DNA from: Hydractinia symbiolongicarpus
Lineage: Eukaryota; Cnidaria; Hydrozoa; Anthoathecata; Hydractiniidae
Length of the DNA stretch: 64,000 nucleotides
NCBI RefSeq assembly: GCF_029227915.1
Contig: NC_079883.1
Location: 25,606,001 to 25,670,000 of the forward strand
Direction: 5' to 3'
The translations under genes were made by a program, and so were the position numbers. Below the pieces are notes generated by a model that was not told where the DNA came from, made no database searches, and saw nothing but the letters and a program-made list of their open reading frames with translations. This document shows positions 32,474 through 45,290 of the stretch, piece after piece (position 1 is the stretch's first letter; each line of letters starts with the position of its first letter).

Positions 32474-35269
32474 GACTAGCTGAGATTCGATAATGCACAC
32501 AGGATGTAGCCCTAAAAAATGAACACCTTTTCACCATTTTGATTTACTAATTTCTTCTAATCCCTTTTTTGATATGACGGGTGATAGCCATATTTTGGCC
32601 AGTAATAATTTTAAACAACCAACAGAATGTAAAATATGTTACGCAAAACATAGGATTTCGACATTTCCTTACACCTGTGCTTTATTTAAGGGCATTGAAC
32701 AACACAAAAGGAAAGTAGTTTTATCAACTTTTTTACAGACTTTTTTAATCAAGAAGAAAGGTATTTCCTACAAAGACTTTATTTTCTCTCTTTGACGGCA
32801 AAGGATCCTCATTTTAAGACAATATTTTGTTGTGTCTTAGGATACACAGATATTTATTAATAACACATTCAAAACAGAATACTATTTTCTTCAATAATAA
32901 TAATGCAACGTGCGAACTAAAAACATATATAAATACACGGCAGCCGATTCCTAACATGCAGGATACAACATATTTTTGTTATTCTTTGCGAAATACATTA
33001 TTTAAAGTCCTGCTCAAAATAAGTTGATATAAGACTACAAATTAGTACATTCCTCACCACAAATTATTATGTACGCAATTTCCATATTAGATTCGCGCGT
33101 TTGAACTTGGTAATATTCGCAGCGAATTTAGAACTTTAGGAGCTTTGTTCTAAAAATTTTGACCAGGGTTATTAATATTGTTGTTTGGATGCCCAGTGAC
33201 AATTCAGAAAAGATCAGTTTGATATTTTTAATGCTCAAATGTGCATGGGTAGTAACTCCGTTGAAGTTTACGACTGCATTGACTTTACATAGGTTTAGAT
33301 GATTTGTTTTTTGACACTATACTTGAATACTGCAAGCCTTCTAATCAATTATTTTTTCTATAAACAAGGACGAAGAAAGTCAAATGCTTGACTTGACCAA
33401 CAAACCATTTATGTGCAAAATGACATTAACAAAGAAGATCTGAAAGGATGTTTTATATATCAAAGTCTTGTCTTCACCCCAAGAGCGGTTTAGGATGTAG
33501 TCAACGCCGCCTTATAACCTCCTGATAAATGAATAGACATAAAAAATTCAGTCCCAGAAAATAAACCAAAACAAAACAACTTTCTACAATCCTTTGAAAA
33601 AAATTGTTCAAGGTGCACCTCTTTAAAAACTATTTATCCACGGGTTTTTTAACGGGTTCTTATCAAAAAACGTGTTTAGTAACGGGTTTTTTCAAAAATA
33701 TCTTATCATGGCAAACGAATAAAATCCAAAGGATATATCCACTATAAGTGACTTGTTTTCACATAACCTGTTGAAGCGTTTACAGGTATACGGCTTGTCG
33801 CATATTCAGAGACTCAGTTGCGCAATTAAGCGCAGGTAATTCGTGCCACACCTCTAGGTTAGCTCTTTAGTACTTGTCTACGGTGCGTTGTAAGTTCAGA
33901 AGAGTTTTTCAACGATACATCATTTCAGGTGTAACATATTGTTCAAAAAATAACTGTCCTGCAGTTCCAGGTAAAATGAATATACAGACTATACAACATG
34001 TTGTTACCCCCGTCATCTGTATTTCTATTTTCCTACGTCATATCAAAAACAGTCGGGCGGCTTCTTATTTTGTGGAATAATTTTCCGTGAAAGTTCATCG
34101 TGAATAACACTGGAATGAGCGCTTAGTATAGGTAAACAATGTCATACATCCGTATGGGGCGATTACAGCTGTGCGCCCTTTTTGGTGCAAGGTCTTTCTT
34201 TAAAAATAATTTTCTCGCAAACTCGGTTTAAATAAAATTACAATAGCTTGTCGTTATCTCGTCCAGCTAAAACAACATTTTCTAACTTGTGTAATAAAGT
34301 TCCCCCAAAAGTTAAAGCTAAAATTAAATTTAAATAAAAAACCAGATTTTCTGCCTGGCGTTGCAATTTTTATTTTGGAAAGTAAATTTATGTAAATGTT
34401 AAAACAAATAAATAGCGACAGCAAGGTGAGCTTTGAGTATGAAAAACCATGTCTCAAACATTAGTGTTTACAGCGATGCACACAGGCCACAGCGTGCCGA
34501 TGTGACGTCATAGCAAATATGATAGCGACATTTTTATCTCACAAAATAGAGTTCCCAGGAAATTCTAAAAGCTATGGTGAACCCAGCTACATTTAGCTAA
34601 GCATAAAAACGTAAGGGAATTTTGTAGCAGTTTGCTTATAAGCACAAACACAAATTTGTATCCGCTGCTTCCAACTTCTAGGGTAAGTTTGTAGGTAGAG
34701 ATAACAAAAAAAGAAAGAATGCATTTGGCTAGGATAAAATGCATTTATATGTACCAATAATGTAAACAAAAAACTCTAACCAAAAACTCTAACCAAAAGC
34801 TGGCATATAACCTCGATTATGCCATAATGATGTACGATTGTAGTCAAAATCTTAACATTGGTTTAAAATTTATTTGGCTAAAACACGTAAACATCCTAAT
34901 ATGAGAAAAAAATACAAAGAAAAATTATACCTATAAATAAAAAGGTTAAAAAGAGACCTCGAAATCTGAACATATCACCTAGAAGCTCTGTTTGCTGCAA
35001 ACTTCTTTGCTGGCATTTCGAGGCTGAAAAGTATTTAGATTGATTATTTATAAAAATCGGACTTTATGCTTGGCTTACTACGCGCGAAAAAAAACTGGAA
35101 TTGTTAATTACAGCTTAAAGATTTCGTGAGTGTTTAACACGACCTTCTACCGACAAACAGAAAACAGGTATTAATTAATATAAAATTTCCTGTTGCACAT
35201 ATTTTCCGCGTTTTGTATTTACTGCACTTTCGTTCGCCTGTTGGCATGAAGTAATGAGATCATTCTGAC

Positions 35270-35550
35270 ATGTCGGTAGATCGTGGATATATCCATGGGC
35301 TTGCCTGTCTTTTACACATCGTCCTTTTAATATTTTTATTTGCTTTTTCGTGTGTTCGCAGCACATAAGATTGCTTAGAGACAGAGTACGGGTACTAATA
35401 TAAGAGACTAGCCAGTAACACGTGGATAAATCAGCAGGGTCGTCCGTCCTTTATATATCGCATTTCGTGTGTCAGTAACACAGCTATGAGACAGGATACG
35501 GGTAGTCGGTAGCGTTTGGATAAATCCAATAGAGAATACGGGTTATAGTA
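35270..35550 (-). mobile_element. cluster of degenerate Helitron-like elements
   Basis: Three successive remnants share the family's terminal block: a mutated hairpin (CGTGGATATATCCATGGG, CGTGGATAAATCAGCAGG, GCGTTTGGATAAATCCAAT) and TACGGGTA-type sequence near the 5' end. CTAG at 35408-35411 marks the join between the first and second. All are in the same orientation as the intact copies. Confidence 0.5.
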
Positions 35551-36955
35551 TAAAAAACAAGAGAGTGTTTATGCAAATGAGTCTATTATTTAACGTGAAT
35601 AACCCGATTTCCCGATTTTTTTAATTTACCCAAAAAACGGATTTTCGGGCAATTTTGGATTTTCAATGTGAATTATGTAAAAGTCAAACAATGTGCAAAA
35701 TAACTTTTATTTGTTGTCAAAAACTTTACACAGAATGTTAACACACGTTTCATTATAATTTTGGACAAATTTCAAACTTCCGATGACATTACAGAAAAAG
35801 TGCTGAGATAATCAAAAAAATATTCCTGCTATTTTGTTCCTGCTATGACCTAACTACAAGCGCGCCAAGTTTAATTGGATTTGAAAAAGTCTATCAAAAG
35901 TTGTAGACGGGGGTGAGGGAGCGGAATCTGGCCCTGGTCATATTATGTTTAAGAAGACCCAGACCAAACAGGAGGGGGGTGAGGTTAAAAGCAATATATC
36001 TCGGGAATGGGAAAGTACGTGTTAAAGAGAAGGGGTTATTACTGCGGTATTGCGAATTGGCAGAACATCTGTGACGTCTTAAATTATCTCTATAGGTTCG
36101 TAAAAATTCCAGGACGTCACCAACCTCATTTTTTTTATTAATTCATAAATTCTTATCGCATCTGAAACTAGATAAGATAAGAAGATTTTGCTAACCTGGA
36201 CGTTATACGTCATCACAATGAAATTCCAACCATGCTTTACAAAACTTGAAGCGACACATTCTGTATGCGCATGCGTACATTCTGTGGTGTCCTAAACGTT
36301 TTATATGAATTCATGGAACATTTTGTGACGTCTGACACCTTTTCTCTGAATTCATGATGGGATGATAGGCACGTTCAAAATTAGCGTTAAAAAACAAGAA
36401 ATTTCAATAAACCGCACGCCTTACAATATAAATCTATCATTTAAATCAATAAATAAAAAAATATTTTTATTTTTGTTTTTATTTTTTATTATTGTTTTGT
36501 CCTTTTAAACAGAAATTTATGACCTTCAAATTAACAGTTAACAAAAGTTTTCTTTTAAATAATTGTAGCCTACATGTTTTACAGTTGCCTTGTTAGTTAT
36601 TCTTTGTTTTTTACCTCCTTAAAAAAATATCAAAAAACACATAGTAAAAGTCAAAAATAAACTGAGAAAACTGGTCAGAAATTATGCATCACTTTTTGAT
36701 AAAACGAGAAAGAAAGTTACAAACATGGATTTTCCCTGAGCATATACTTGGAAAAGCATGAAATTAGCATGTTTTGTCGTATTTGATAAGACAACACGAC
36801 ATTTGACATACTGTTGTGCTAAACAAGTGTTTGGAATTATATCTCAAACATTTAAAAATTTCCTGAATAGTTCTACGAGTTTTAACAGCTACTTTAAAAG
36901 GAACAAGAGAAAAAAGCCGCATAAAAAAGCATAAAGTGTTTTTCTTACAAAAAAA

Positions 36956-39879
36956 ATGTCCTCGACAGACTCTGAGTCTGAATGTGAGTTTCCAGTTTCT
37001 TCAAACAAATGGAGCGGCAAAGACAAGCAGTATAAACATTACCAAAATTGCAAAAAAGAAACGCTATACGTCAAGAATGAAGGAAAGTGGGAAAAAACAC
37101 AACCAGATGAAAAAAGTTTAAAGAAACAAGGAATTCAAGGAAGCGCCGCTGGAATGACAATGGGAGTTGCCAGGGCCGGGGAAACCATGTTGATTCGGAA
37201 TGGTATAGGATATGCAGCCTGCGCAGACACCAGTGCGGCTAAAGCAGACACCCAGGTTTGTGTAGCATATTTGATTTCGTATCTGAAGTTTCTCTTATAT
37301 CAAGAGGGAGCAAAATTGTTGATAATGAAAATTGATCTTAATAAAAAGTTGTGAAAGTAACTTAAGTTTGTTTAATTTATCAATTCAAAAGACCATAGTC
37401 TAGCTAAAACTTTTCTTGTTTATAAGAAACAGATAAAAGGAATAGTTAAGCTGTAGTTAAAGCTTATGGCAAACCAAATATTGTGCAGCATTACATGTGG
37501 CGCGCGCGGATTGAACTGTTATTGCGGGATGTTGCATTGACATAAACTTCTTTGATCTTGATCAGAACTATGGATAGTCTATTTTTTTCTATTTATCAAT
37601 AAATATACATCACAACTTATGTAATTTATGGTGCATTGTGCTGTTTGCATAACATACGCTGTTTCTTTTTCGTAAGAATTCTTTTTATAACAATCACGAG
37701 GCTCAAAATCTTTAAAATTTAAGAATTTTTTTAAGAATCACCCTGAGGCTCAGACTATGTAATCAGATGCACCTTATTGTGGACGGCGAATGAAAGTTCT
37801 ATATGAGAACTCCAGAAAGATCAACTACTACAACGACCACCTTAAAAAATATCATATGACCTTTAATGATGATACGGAGGACTATATCCGAGAGGATGAC
37901 ATCGAGATGGTTGAGGTGTGCGTCGTTTAATATGTAATCTGATTAGTTCCTTTTGCTAGCTAGAAGTTTTTGTTGTTCAAGTTGTTTAAAACGAAATTTT
38001 GTTCTTTATATTTCCTTTACAAAACTTTGCAGGTATTTAAGAATCATTTAAGAATATTTAGGCTAATTTATGATGAATAATTTAAGGGTTGGGCCGATTT
38101 ATGTAATTCTTGCACCAAAGAAACAGTGTAGTGCAATATGCCTTAGACGTGATTTTATCAAACGTTGCATTCGTTTATCTTAGGCTTAATACAGATGAGC
38201 CTAAAAGCATTGTCTTGACCGCTTGAGTTTTGCTTAAACAACTCTAAATTTTCAGAAAATGCTAAACTTGGGTAATTCTTTCCAGGAAATTATTCACTGC
38301 TAGTACATTTTCCAAACCCTTGCTTATAACCACCAGTAAATTCTTTCATAATTTTCGAATAACTATGGAGAATACTTATATCTTGGGTTTAAGACTCTTG
38401 ATACAGAATGACTGAAGAATTAGAATGCGAGTGTGAGTAGTTGTATTTCTTATAGGTTTCTGTTACTGAGCTTGCTAAACTGAAAGTTCTATCTGCTGCA
38501 GCCGAAGCAAAAGCCGGTAATGCAAGCACAGGAGCTATGGCTACACCGTTGGGTGCACAAGCATTTGCTAGCGCAAATGGTGCTGAAGCTAGCGCAAGTG
38601 CTGCTCTTGTTGAACATGTTATCGAGGCTAGTGCAAGAGCGGTTACTGCAGAAGCACAAGCTAATGCAGGCGTTGGATTGGCGCATCTTGGAGCCTATGC
38701 AGGTCTGTTTACAATGCAAAATATTTCAACACTTTGAAATTAAGACAGTTTATCATTTTGTTTATTTATACGCTTTGTCTTTCCTACCGAATGTGTTAAT
38801 CTTTTTATATATTTCATAAGCCTACACAATTTTTGAAATCAGGCTCGTGTGTGTTTAATCCTAACTTGTAAAAAGGCTGAGATTATGCTTGCGACATGCT
38901 ATGTAAAAAAAATTAACCGAGTAGATTTTGGTGAGCAAGACAAAGTACGCTATTTTAGCTTATGAAAAAGTAATATAATAAAGATGATAATATGATAAAG
39001 AGCTGCTTAAAGTTGAAAGTAGTCCTAAATATTACAGTGATTGTCAATTAAGTGAAAAGCGTTTCTTTCTCCGTCATTTTTATCAGGGCCAAAGTGCATC
39101 ATCAGTGCATTTATCAAAAGGCCATTTACACCAATTTCGAAATTAACATCAACGGCATCTGGATCCAGTTCGGCTGGTTCAACGTCAGAGTGATTTTCTA
39201 TTTATCAAAAAAAACCGGCTGGGTCAATGATAGCTGATAAGGGAACGCTATAATTACCAAGTTCTTCTTAATGACCTATCAGCAGGTATCAAGCAGCCTG
39301 TCAACTTCCAGCACTTTCGCCTTTGCTTATCGTACTAACACAGCCATTTCTAGGATTCCCCTGCCTGTAGTATAATGAGAATCCGTTGTTCTTTTGCCGT
39401 GTAGGGTTATTTATTTCCAAACCATTGGCATTGTTATCTGTGTTATTTCCTAATGAATGCACGATTTGAATTAGTCAGGAAAAAAATGCTGGAAATGCCG
39501 ATCCTGTGCAAGTGGGAAAAGCCCGATGTTACCATATGCTTATTTTTCACTATGCCCTAGCGTGTACATGCTTATTAAGTTATGGTTATAAAAAAATAAT
39601 TATTTCACTTGTTATTAAGGTGCCTCGGTGACGACAGCAAAAGTTGATGCAGGCCTTTCTAATATTCCATTTGCACAAGTTAGTGCCCAAGGACCAGGTG
39701 CCGGAGCCGAAACCGGAGTCTCATGGAAGTATACAGGAGGAAGCTTTGGAGCACATGCTGGAGAAGCACAGGCTGGTCCCTTTGCGGTACGAGCTGGAGT
39801 TAAATTTGGTGCTGGAATTCGAAATGGTGTCCCGGAAGTTGATTTGGGGCCGGTGACGTTGCCATGTTCAATAATGTAA
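36956..39879 (+). CDS. Ala/Gly-rich protein with C-terminal CaaX box
   Basis: The proposed exons are 36956-37259, 37767-37915, 38456-38702 and 39620-39879, giving 319 aa. The joins 2-3 (phase 0) and 3-4 (phase 1) are clean. The join 1-2 is tentative, because the attractive donor after ACCCAG at 37255 does not match the phase of exon 2, whereas GTGTAG at 37260 does. Residues 1-60 are polar, with SESECE and Lys-rich stretches. Residues about 110-151 include FNDDTEDYIREDDIE, which recalls the end of a Tudor/Agenet-like barrel (weak). Residues 152-300 are Ala- and Gly-rich without charge clusters. The last four residues are Cys-Ser-Ile-Met, a canonical CaaX box of the farnesylated type. A lipid-anchored membrane protein is inferred. 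I do not recognise the family. Confidence 0.66.
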
Positions 39880-42800
39880 TTAAATGATGATTTAAAATGA
39901 TAATATTTATACTAATATAATTACAGCTGTCATTCTCCTTGCAATTTTGTTACTAAAAAAAATGGAACGTCTACTTCAGCCCTGCTTATTACTTTCCACG
40001 ACATGCCACGGGAATGTTTGGGGATGAGATTATATGCTATTTAGGTTGTGATTTTATTTAGTTTTGAATTGATAAACGTTGTGTAGATCTGTTAATAAGC
40101 AACCTCGACCCCCGGGCTCTTTGTCTCTTTTTTATTACGAGGCGGCGTCCCTTATATCACAAAGAGAAAAAAAGCCCTGGGATCGAGGTTGTGACGAAGT
40201 ACAAATGTTTAAAATAACTTGTTGCCAACCAATCTCTTGGTCAGAATTTTTTTTTACCTTTTGACATTGATGCATATTTTTAATTGTAATGCTGATCTGA
40301 CCCGATGTTTTATTTACCGCTAAAAAAGGGTTGATTCACGCCACATTTTGCTCAAAAAAATTTGAGCAGAAAACATTTTAAGCATGCGCATTGGTAATTT
40401 CTAATTTTCTTCTAGTTTTTAATTTGTAAATTCTAGAATTTTTCTTTTTTTTTCTTCTACGAAAGTGAGTAGAAATATTTCAACTTGTATTTGAAATCGA
40501 GAAAAGATAATACTTTTGTCCAATCAGAAGGTGTAGAAATTGCTGATAAAGCAAATCTTAAAAAAACAACCATTGTCCTTTTTTAATTCAACAAAATTTG
40601 TCTCATTTTTATAAACCCCCGGTCATGATATATGTTAGAAAAAACCTGGACTAAATAGGGACTATATCTTACTTGGGATGATGATGATTGGCTGAACCAT
40701 AGTCGTAAGAACTGTGGCCGAACGCACAATGTGAAAAATTATAATTTAGGGTAGCTTTTTAATTAATGCAGCTGTGACCACAAACGAGGCAAATAAATCA
40801 AGGCACAAATATAAAAAAATGGCGGCTTGTTGGCGGAGGACGGAAAACGTGGTTTATATATTTATCAAAAAAGAACATAAAGTTACATTTATTTTTATCG
40901 TAAAGTATGCGTAGATTAAGATTGTGTTCCACTTGCATTTTTAAGTAGTGTAGTTTAAAAATTTCTTCATAGTTTGATAACACAGAAAGAAAAGGTAAAA
41001 ATTAGCTAAAGTTCAAAGTTTTCTAGTGAATATTTACGTTGTAGAAAGTTATTCAGAAAGTTATTCAGAGAGTTATTCAGACCCAATGAGTTATTTACAG
41101 CATTACTCATACCACTTTGCATATTCATTTTACAAACTTTGATTTGTGTTTACAACATTTTTGACCGTCCTTTTTTTCTGCCGGAGATTTCAAGCTCCAC
41201 CCCTGCACCAATTACCGTAGCCGCTAAAAGTTCGCTAAAAATAAAAAGAAGCACCGTGGGGAAGAAATTGTCCCGAAAGACGAGGTTGAAAAGTTTCCTG
41301 TTGAGATGCTCAAAAACATACGCACATGTGTTTTGTCTAAAGGAACCATGGAAACTGTCAATTTGGAAAAGATTCTTAAAATTCTAGGTCATTTTACTAG
41401 GAAAAGTTTCCTAACAGGTTTCTTAATTTTTATCGACATATGTACAAGAAAATAAGACATAATATGCTTTATCGCCTTTTTAATCACCATCTAAAAGATG
41501 TTTTCTCCGCCGTTGAAAGCGTGAATTTTTAGGTACACTTCCGATTTGTCTGAATAACCTCCTCAATATTTTCGCCAAAAAATTTCTTCTTTGAAAATTT
41601 TACATTTGCACTAAAATTTTCTTAATTTTTTGAAAGCCGAGTAGTCAGTTTTTTATATAGCGGTTTCTTATATAAAATGTATTGTCTAAGTTAAATCTCC
41701 ATTAGGTGAAAACAGGAAGTGTCAAGTTGCAAAAAGTTGAATTCTCTCTCAGCGTTAACCAATCAGAAGGCTAGCTAAATTAGCAATATGCTTACAATTA
41801 AGATTATTAATTACAAAGTTCCTCATGGACATCTCCTTCATCAAGCACGTTATCAGGCGGTAACCATGTTACTTCTGCTTCTGTGCAGTAGACGTAGAGG
41901 CGTCAAATAGGGGACTATTTTTGTTTTAAGTAACTTTTAGAAACAGTCAATTCGTTTAAGATTCTAAATTTGTTTTTAAATATTCTTAGAAAGTTAGACT
42001 ATGCATGATTTTTATCATTAATTTGACATAGGGTGTGTCAAACTTTGTTGACATCACCTGACACATTCAGATGACACGCCTATCTACTAATGATTTCATA
42101 CTTTAAATGATAAACTTTATTATTGTTGCGAATAGCGTTTTGTCGCATTGACGTGACGGAAAACAATGATTGATCTTGTATCATAGCAACGGTTTTGTTG
42201 TGTTAAAACAAGGATTTAATTGGTTGTCATTTTTGTACGTCACAGAATGACGTAATTTATATAAACAGGGTTTATACAAGCCTTAACTTTTTCTTCTCAA
42301 ATTATTTTTAACTTTTTTTACGTATTGCTATTATTACGAAATTATCTTTTATAAATTTCTGCTAGAAAAAGTCTTGGGTTTCGAAACTAGCCTAGCCGCC
42401 GTTAATAGTTTTATTAATCCTTTCTAGCTTAATTGTCCCGAACAACACAATTCGAGGTCGAAATAAAGTAAACACTGGACTTTTTACGCAAACTTAGACC
42501 CTTTTTAGGCCACCATGAATAAGTTCAGCTGCAAGTTGATCATAAATCATTAATGAAAAAGAGATTGTAAATAATAAATCTAATTAAAATGTTATGTTTT
42601 ATACAAGGCATAGTTGCTTATAGAAATAAAATTTTAGTTTTAAGTTTTATATAGAGTGATGAATACAGAAGTGTGATGCTTTGGGTTTGAGCAGACAAAG
42701 CTAGCTAACCACTCTGTGACGTCTCAGAATTAGCTAATGTTTACATAAACGGCAAAGTTAATCGCAATATTTATAAAATTTTGTCAACAAAAACAAAGTT

Positions 42801-43117
42801 GAAAGAAATCTGTTCTTTTAAATGTATTCAGTCCATTCAGTGTTATTGAGATTTGTGTGTTTAAAATATATCACTAATTTAAAAAATCTAACGTCGGTAA
42901 TAAAATTTCGATTGTATTTTAATACGCTTGTGATTAAAGATGGTAGCTGTTGCATTGTTTTAATAACATTACGTGAAAAGTTTTGTAAATTTTAAATTGC
43001 TCAGTAAGATAATTAAAACACAGTTTGTGGTAGACGTGTTCTTAATGTTTTTTCTTGCATTTGAGTTTTACTTTATAAACTAGTGAGAAGACAAACTTTA
43101 TAGTTGACGATTTAATA
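39880..43117. other. intergenic region
   Basis: No gene is supported. It contains the foldback at 40101-40191. A stretch at about 41470-41690 shares blocks (GTAGTCAGTTTTTTATA and TTTCTTATATAAAA) with about 29390-29470 in a kinesin intron, so a dispersed repeat is likely. The short frame at 41139-41387 shows no family signature. Confidence 0.45.
40101..40191. repeat. foldback element (CCTCGACCCC family)
   Basis: AACCTCGACCCCCGGGCTCT, continuing TTGTCTCTTTTTT, pairs with AAAGAGAAAAAAAGCCCTGG followed by GATCGAGGTT. The arms exceed 35 bp. No target duplication is obvious. Confidence 0.75.
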
Positions 43118-45290
43118 ATGAAAAAGACATTTTGGAGTGTATCATTCCATAAAATAAGAATGCTATGTGGAATAATATTGTTGGTTATATCAATGTCATG
43201 TCTCGGTACGTACGTTTATTAAATTAAGTTATATACGTTTATTGTTGTTTTACAGAAAAGTGTAAAAAAATTTCTAGTTCCCATACATCTGTCCATCTAT
43301 CCAGCACTTAACAATTTATTTTATTTCCTCTTTTTTTGATGATTCAGGAATTGATTGACATTATAACTGTATTTGGGGTGTATTTGGGGTCAGACCACTT
43401 AATAAGCCCTTTAAAACTGAGGACATAATCTCACTGGCTAGATATCTTCTACCTGATAAACAAATTTCTAAAGTTTTATACACTAATTAAAAGGCTTCAG
43501 AACTTAGAGTTTGTGATAAAAGATAGAAGATAACCAAATTAAACCTCCAAATATAAAGAATAAGCTGAACCCAGAAGGTTATTATAAATAAAAAGGAAAG
43601 TTTTCTCATATATATGGTTTTTATCGTGTTACAGCATTGTGTGTGAGATATTTAACTACTTTATATATCACGTTATTGTTATACTTGCCAAAGTTATATT
43701 GACACTATAAAAGTTTGTGTTAATAAAGTATTAACATAATCTGTCTTGAAACTATTGTAAATTTGTGCTTTCATTGCTCTGGCATGCTGTTTTAATTATT
43801 TACAGGAGATTATGTGCCATCCTGATATTAAATGAAAATCTAAAAACAGCAACTGTGGCACGATGATTTGTGTTTTTTGTAGAAAATAATGCCAAAAGTA
43901 ACTTCAAAAAATAATAAAGCTTGTCATGCATTTTCTTTCAAAAGACAACACTTTCCTGTGCCGTAGGAAGCGTAGCTTGGAGGAGATGCCGGAGCTTATC
44001 GCCTAATATTTTTTAAAAGGTGTTTTTTCTACATAAAAATATCAATACCGTTTCCTCGCATTTTTACAATCTATCGTTACACTGATTCTATTCAATTTCA
44101 ATTTGTTTTTCAATAATCTAGAGGTGCTATTATTCCCCGTGCAAAACCATGATTTGCCCTTGCAGTGGCACTCAATTTGTTTGGAGGGCCAAACAAATGC
44201 ACTTACTGTGGTACTGTTTTCATTTAGAAAATAATGAATCGAAGTGTTACTACGCAGGATAATATTATAACATCGGTTAAAATTGGTTTTTCAAACTCGA
44301 ATATCCCATAATTTTAAATTATATGTGATATGATATAAAATATGTTAAAAAATGAAGATAAAAATGTTTTAAAAGTTAACACTGGTCTGTTCAGCCATTG
44401 TGTTTGAATAATAAAGATATTATCATGTCATGAACAAGCGAGTTTATTCTAGACTACGTTTCAACAGCTACAGCTATCATCGACAGGCAATGATTGTAAT
44501 TATTCTTGGCTTATTTATTAGTTGATAAGATAATAAATAGTCCAAGATGATTACGAACATTGCCTGTCGATGATAGCTGTAGCTGTTGAAACGTAGCCTA
44601 GAATAAATTCGCTTGTTCATGACATGATAATTTCTATATTATTCGATCCTAAAAATGTTATTATTATTTAACGTTATCAGATCAACACCGCGTTGTTATA
44701 CCCAACCACAAAAATGCTCTTGATGTGTAACAGTTTCCACAAACGAATCAAATATGATTATATATATTGTTATTCGTACAGTGGAGGCAAAGTTGTAAAA
44801 AACTCTCAAAATACTAGCAGTTAAATCTTATCGGAAGTACTCTCTCTAACGTGACAATTTTTGGTTTATCTACTATTCTGTCTATTTCCGGTTCATCTAT
44901 TTTGTTTAAAATGCATATGCTGATAAAAAACGTTGCATAATGTTGGTTTTTAGCTAAAGTCAAGGCGATAGGTTTCAATTCCACTGCCTAAATAACTGTG
45001 ATAATGCCGCTTAAATCGTCATCGTCATATTATATATACTTTGTTCTTATTTAGATGCTATTCCTAGCTCATCTTCTACAAACTCGACCAATTTGACAAC
45101 AACTACTGAATCTCCAACAATAACTTTAATGACGACACCGAACACGACGGCATCGCCCGACCCACACGACGATCTATCTAAAAAAGCATCTTTAATTGTT
45201 GGTCTGGGTTTTATACCAGGAATGTTAGTATTGTATTTATGTTGCCGTTATGTTCCTGACTATGTTTCGAAGCTCACTGCAGATAAATAA
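43118..45290 (+). CDS. small Ser/Thr-rich single-pass membrane protein
   Basis: Two exons, 43118-43205 and 45055-45290, join in phase 1 (donor GGTACG, acceptor TTATTTAG) to give 107 aa. Residues about 15-29 are a hydrophobic signal sequence ending MSCL. Residues 31-66 are almost all Ser, Thr, Asn and Pro with N-T-T and N-S-T sequons, so heavy glycosylation is likely. Residues about 75-92 form a transmembrane helix (LIVGLGFIPGMLVLYL), followed by Cys-Cys-Arg and a short cytoplasmic end. The architecture is that of a mini-mucin or sialomucin-like cell-surface protein. The family is not recognised. The first exon is supported only by its start codon, hydrophobic content and splice phase, which lowers confidence. 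Confidence 0.65.
43745..43905 (+). repeat. dispersed repeat, copy 1 of 2
   Basis: This shares ordered blocks with 46070-46235: TTGTAAATTTGTGC, GTTTAAATT/TTTTAATTAT then TTTACAG, CCATCCTGATATTAAAT, AAAATCTAAAAA and TTTTTTGTAGA. The copies are direct repeats about 2.3 kb apart that flank exon 2 of the small membrane protein gene. Confidence 0.7.
44418..44632. mobile_element. 215-bp palindromic MITE
   Basis: The left arm starts TATCATGTCATGAACAAGCG and runs through CAACAGCTACAGCTATCATC. The right arm is its near-perfect reverse complement, ending CGCTTGTTCATGACATGATA. The arms are about 70 bp each, and the central part is a weaker inverted repeat. TA at both edges would suit a Tc1/mariner-type target. 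It lies in the intron of the small membrane protein gene. Confidence 0.88.

Larger units (their letters stand above)
31205..36955. other. gene-poor region with repeats
   Basis: No gene is supported. An open frame at 31196-31492 (plus) overlaps kinesin exon 1 and shows no family signature. The frame at 32574-32795 has two CxxC-like cysteines but nothing more. Recognisable elements are the foldback at 32408-32473 and degenerate Helitron ends at 35270-35550. Several ACGGGTTTTT repeats lie near 33640-33690. Confidence 0.45.

Noticed and set aside
32574..32795. Frame with CKICYAKH, considered as a retroelement zinc knuckle
   Set aside because: The Cys/His spacing does not fit CCHC, and there is no adjacent reverse transcriptase or protease sequence.
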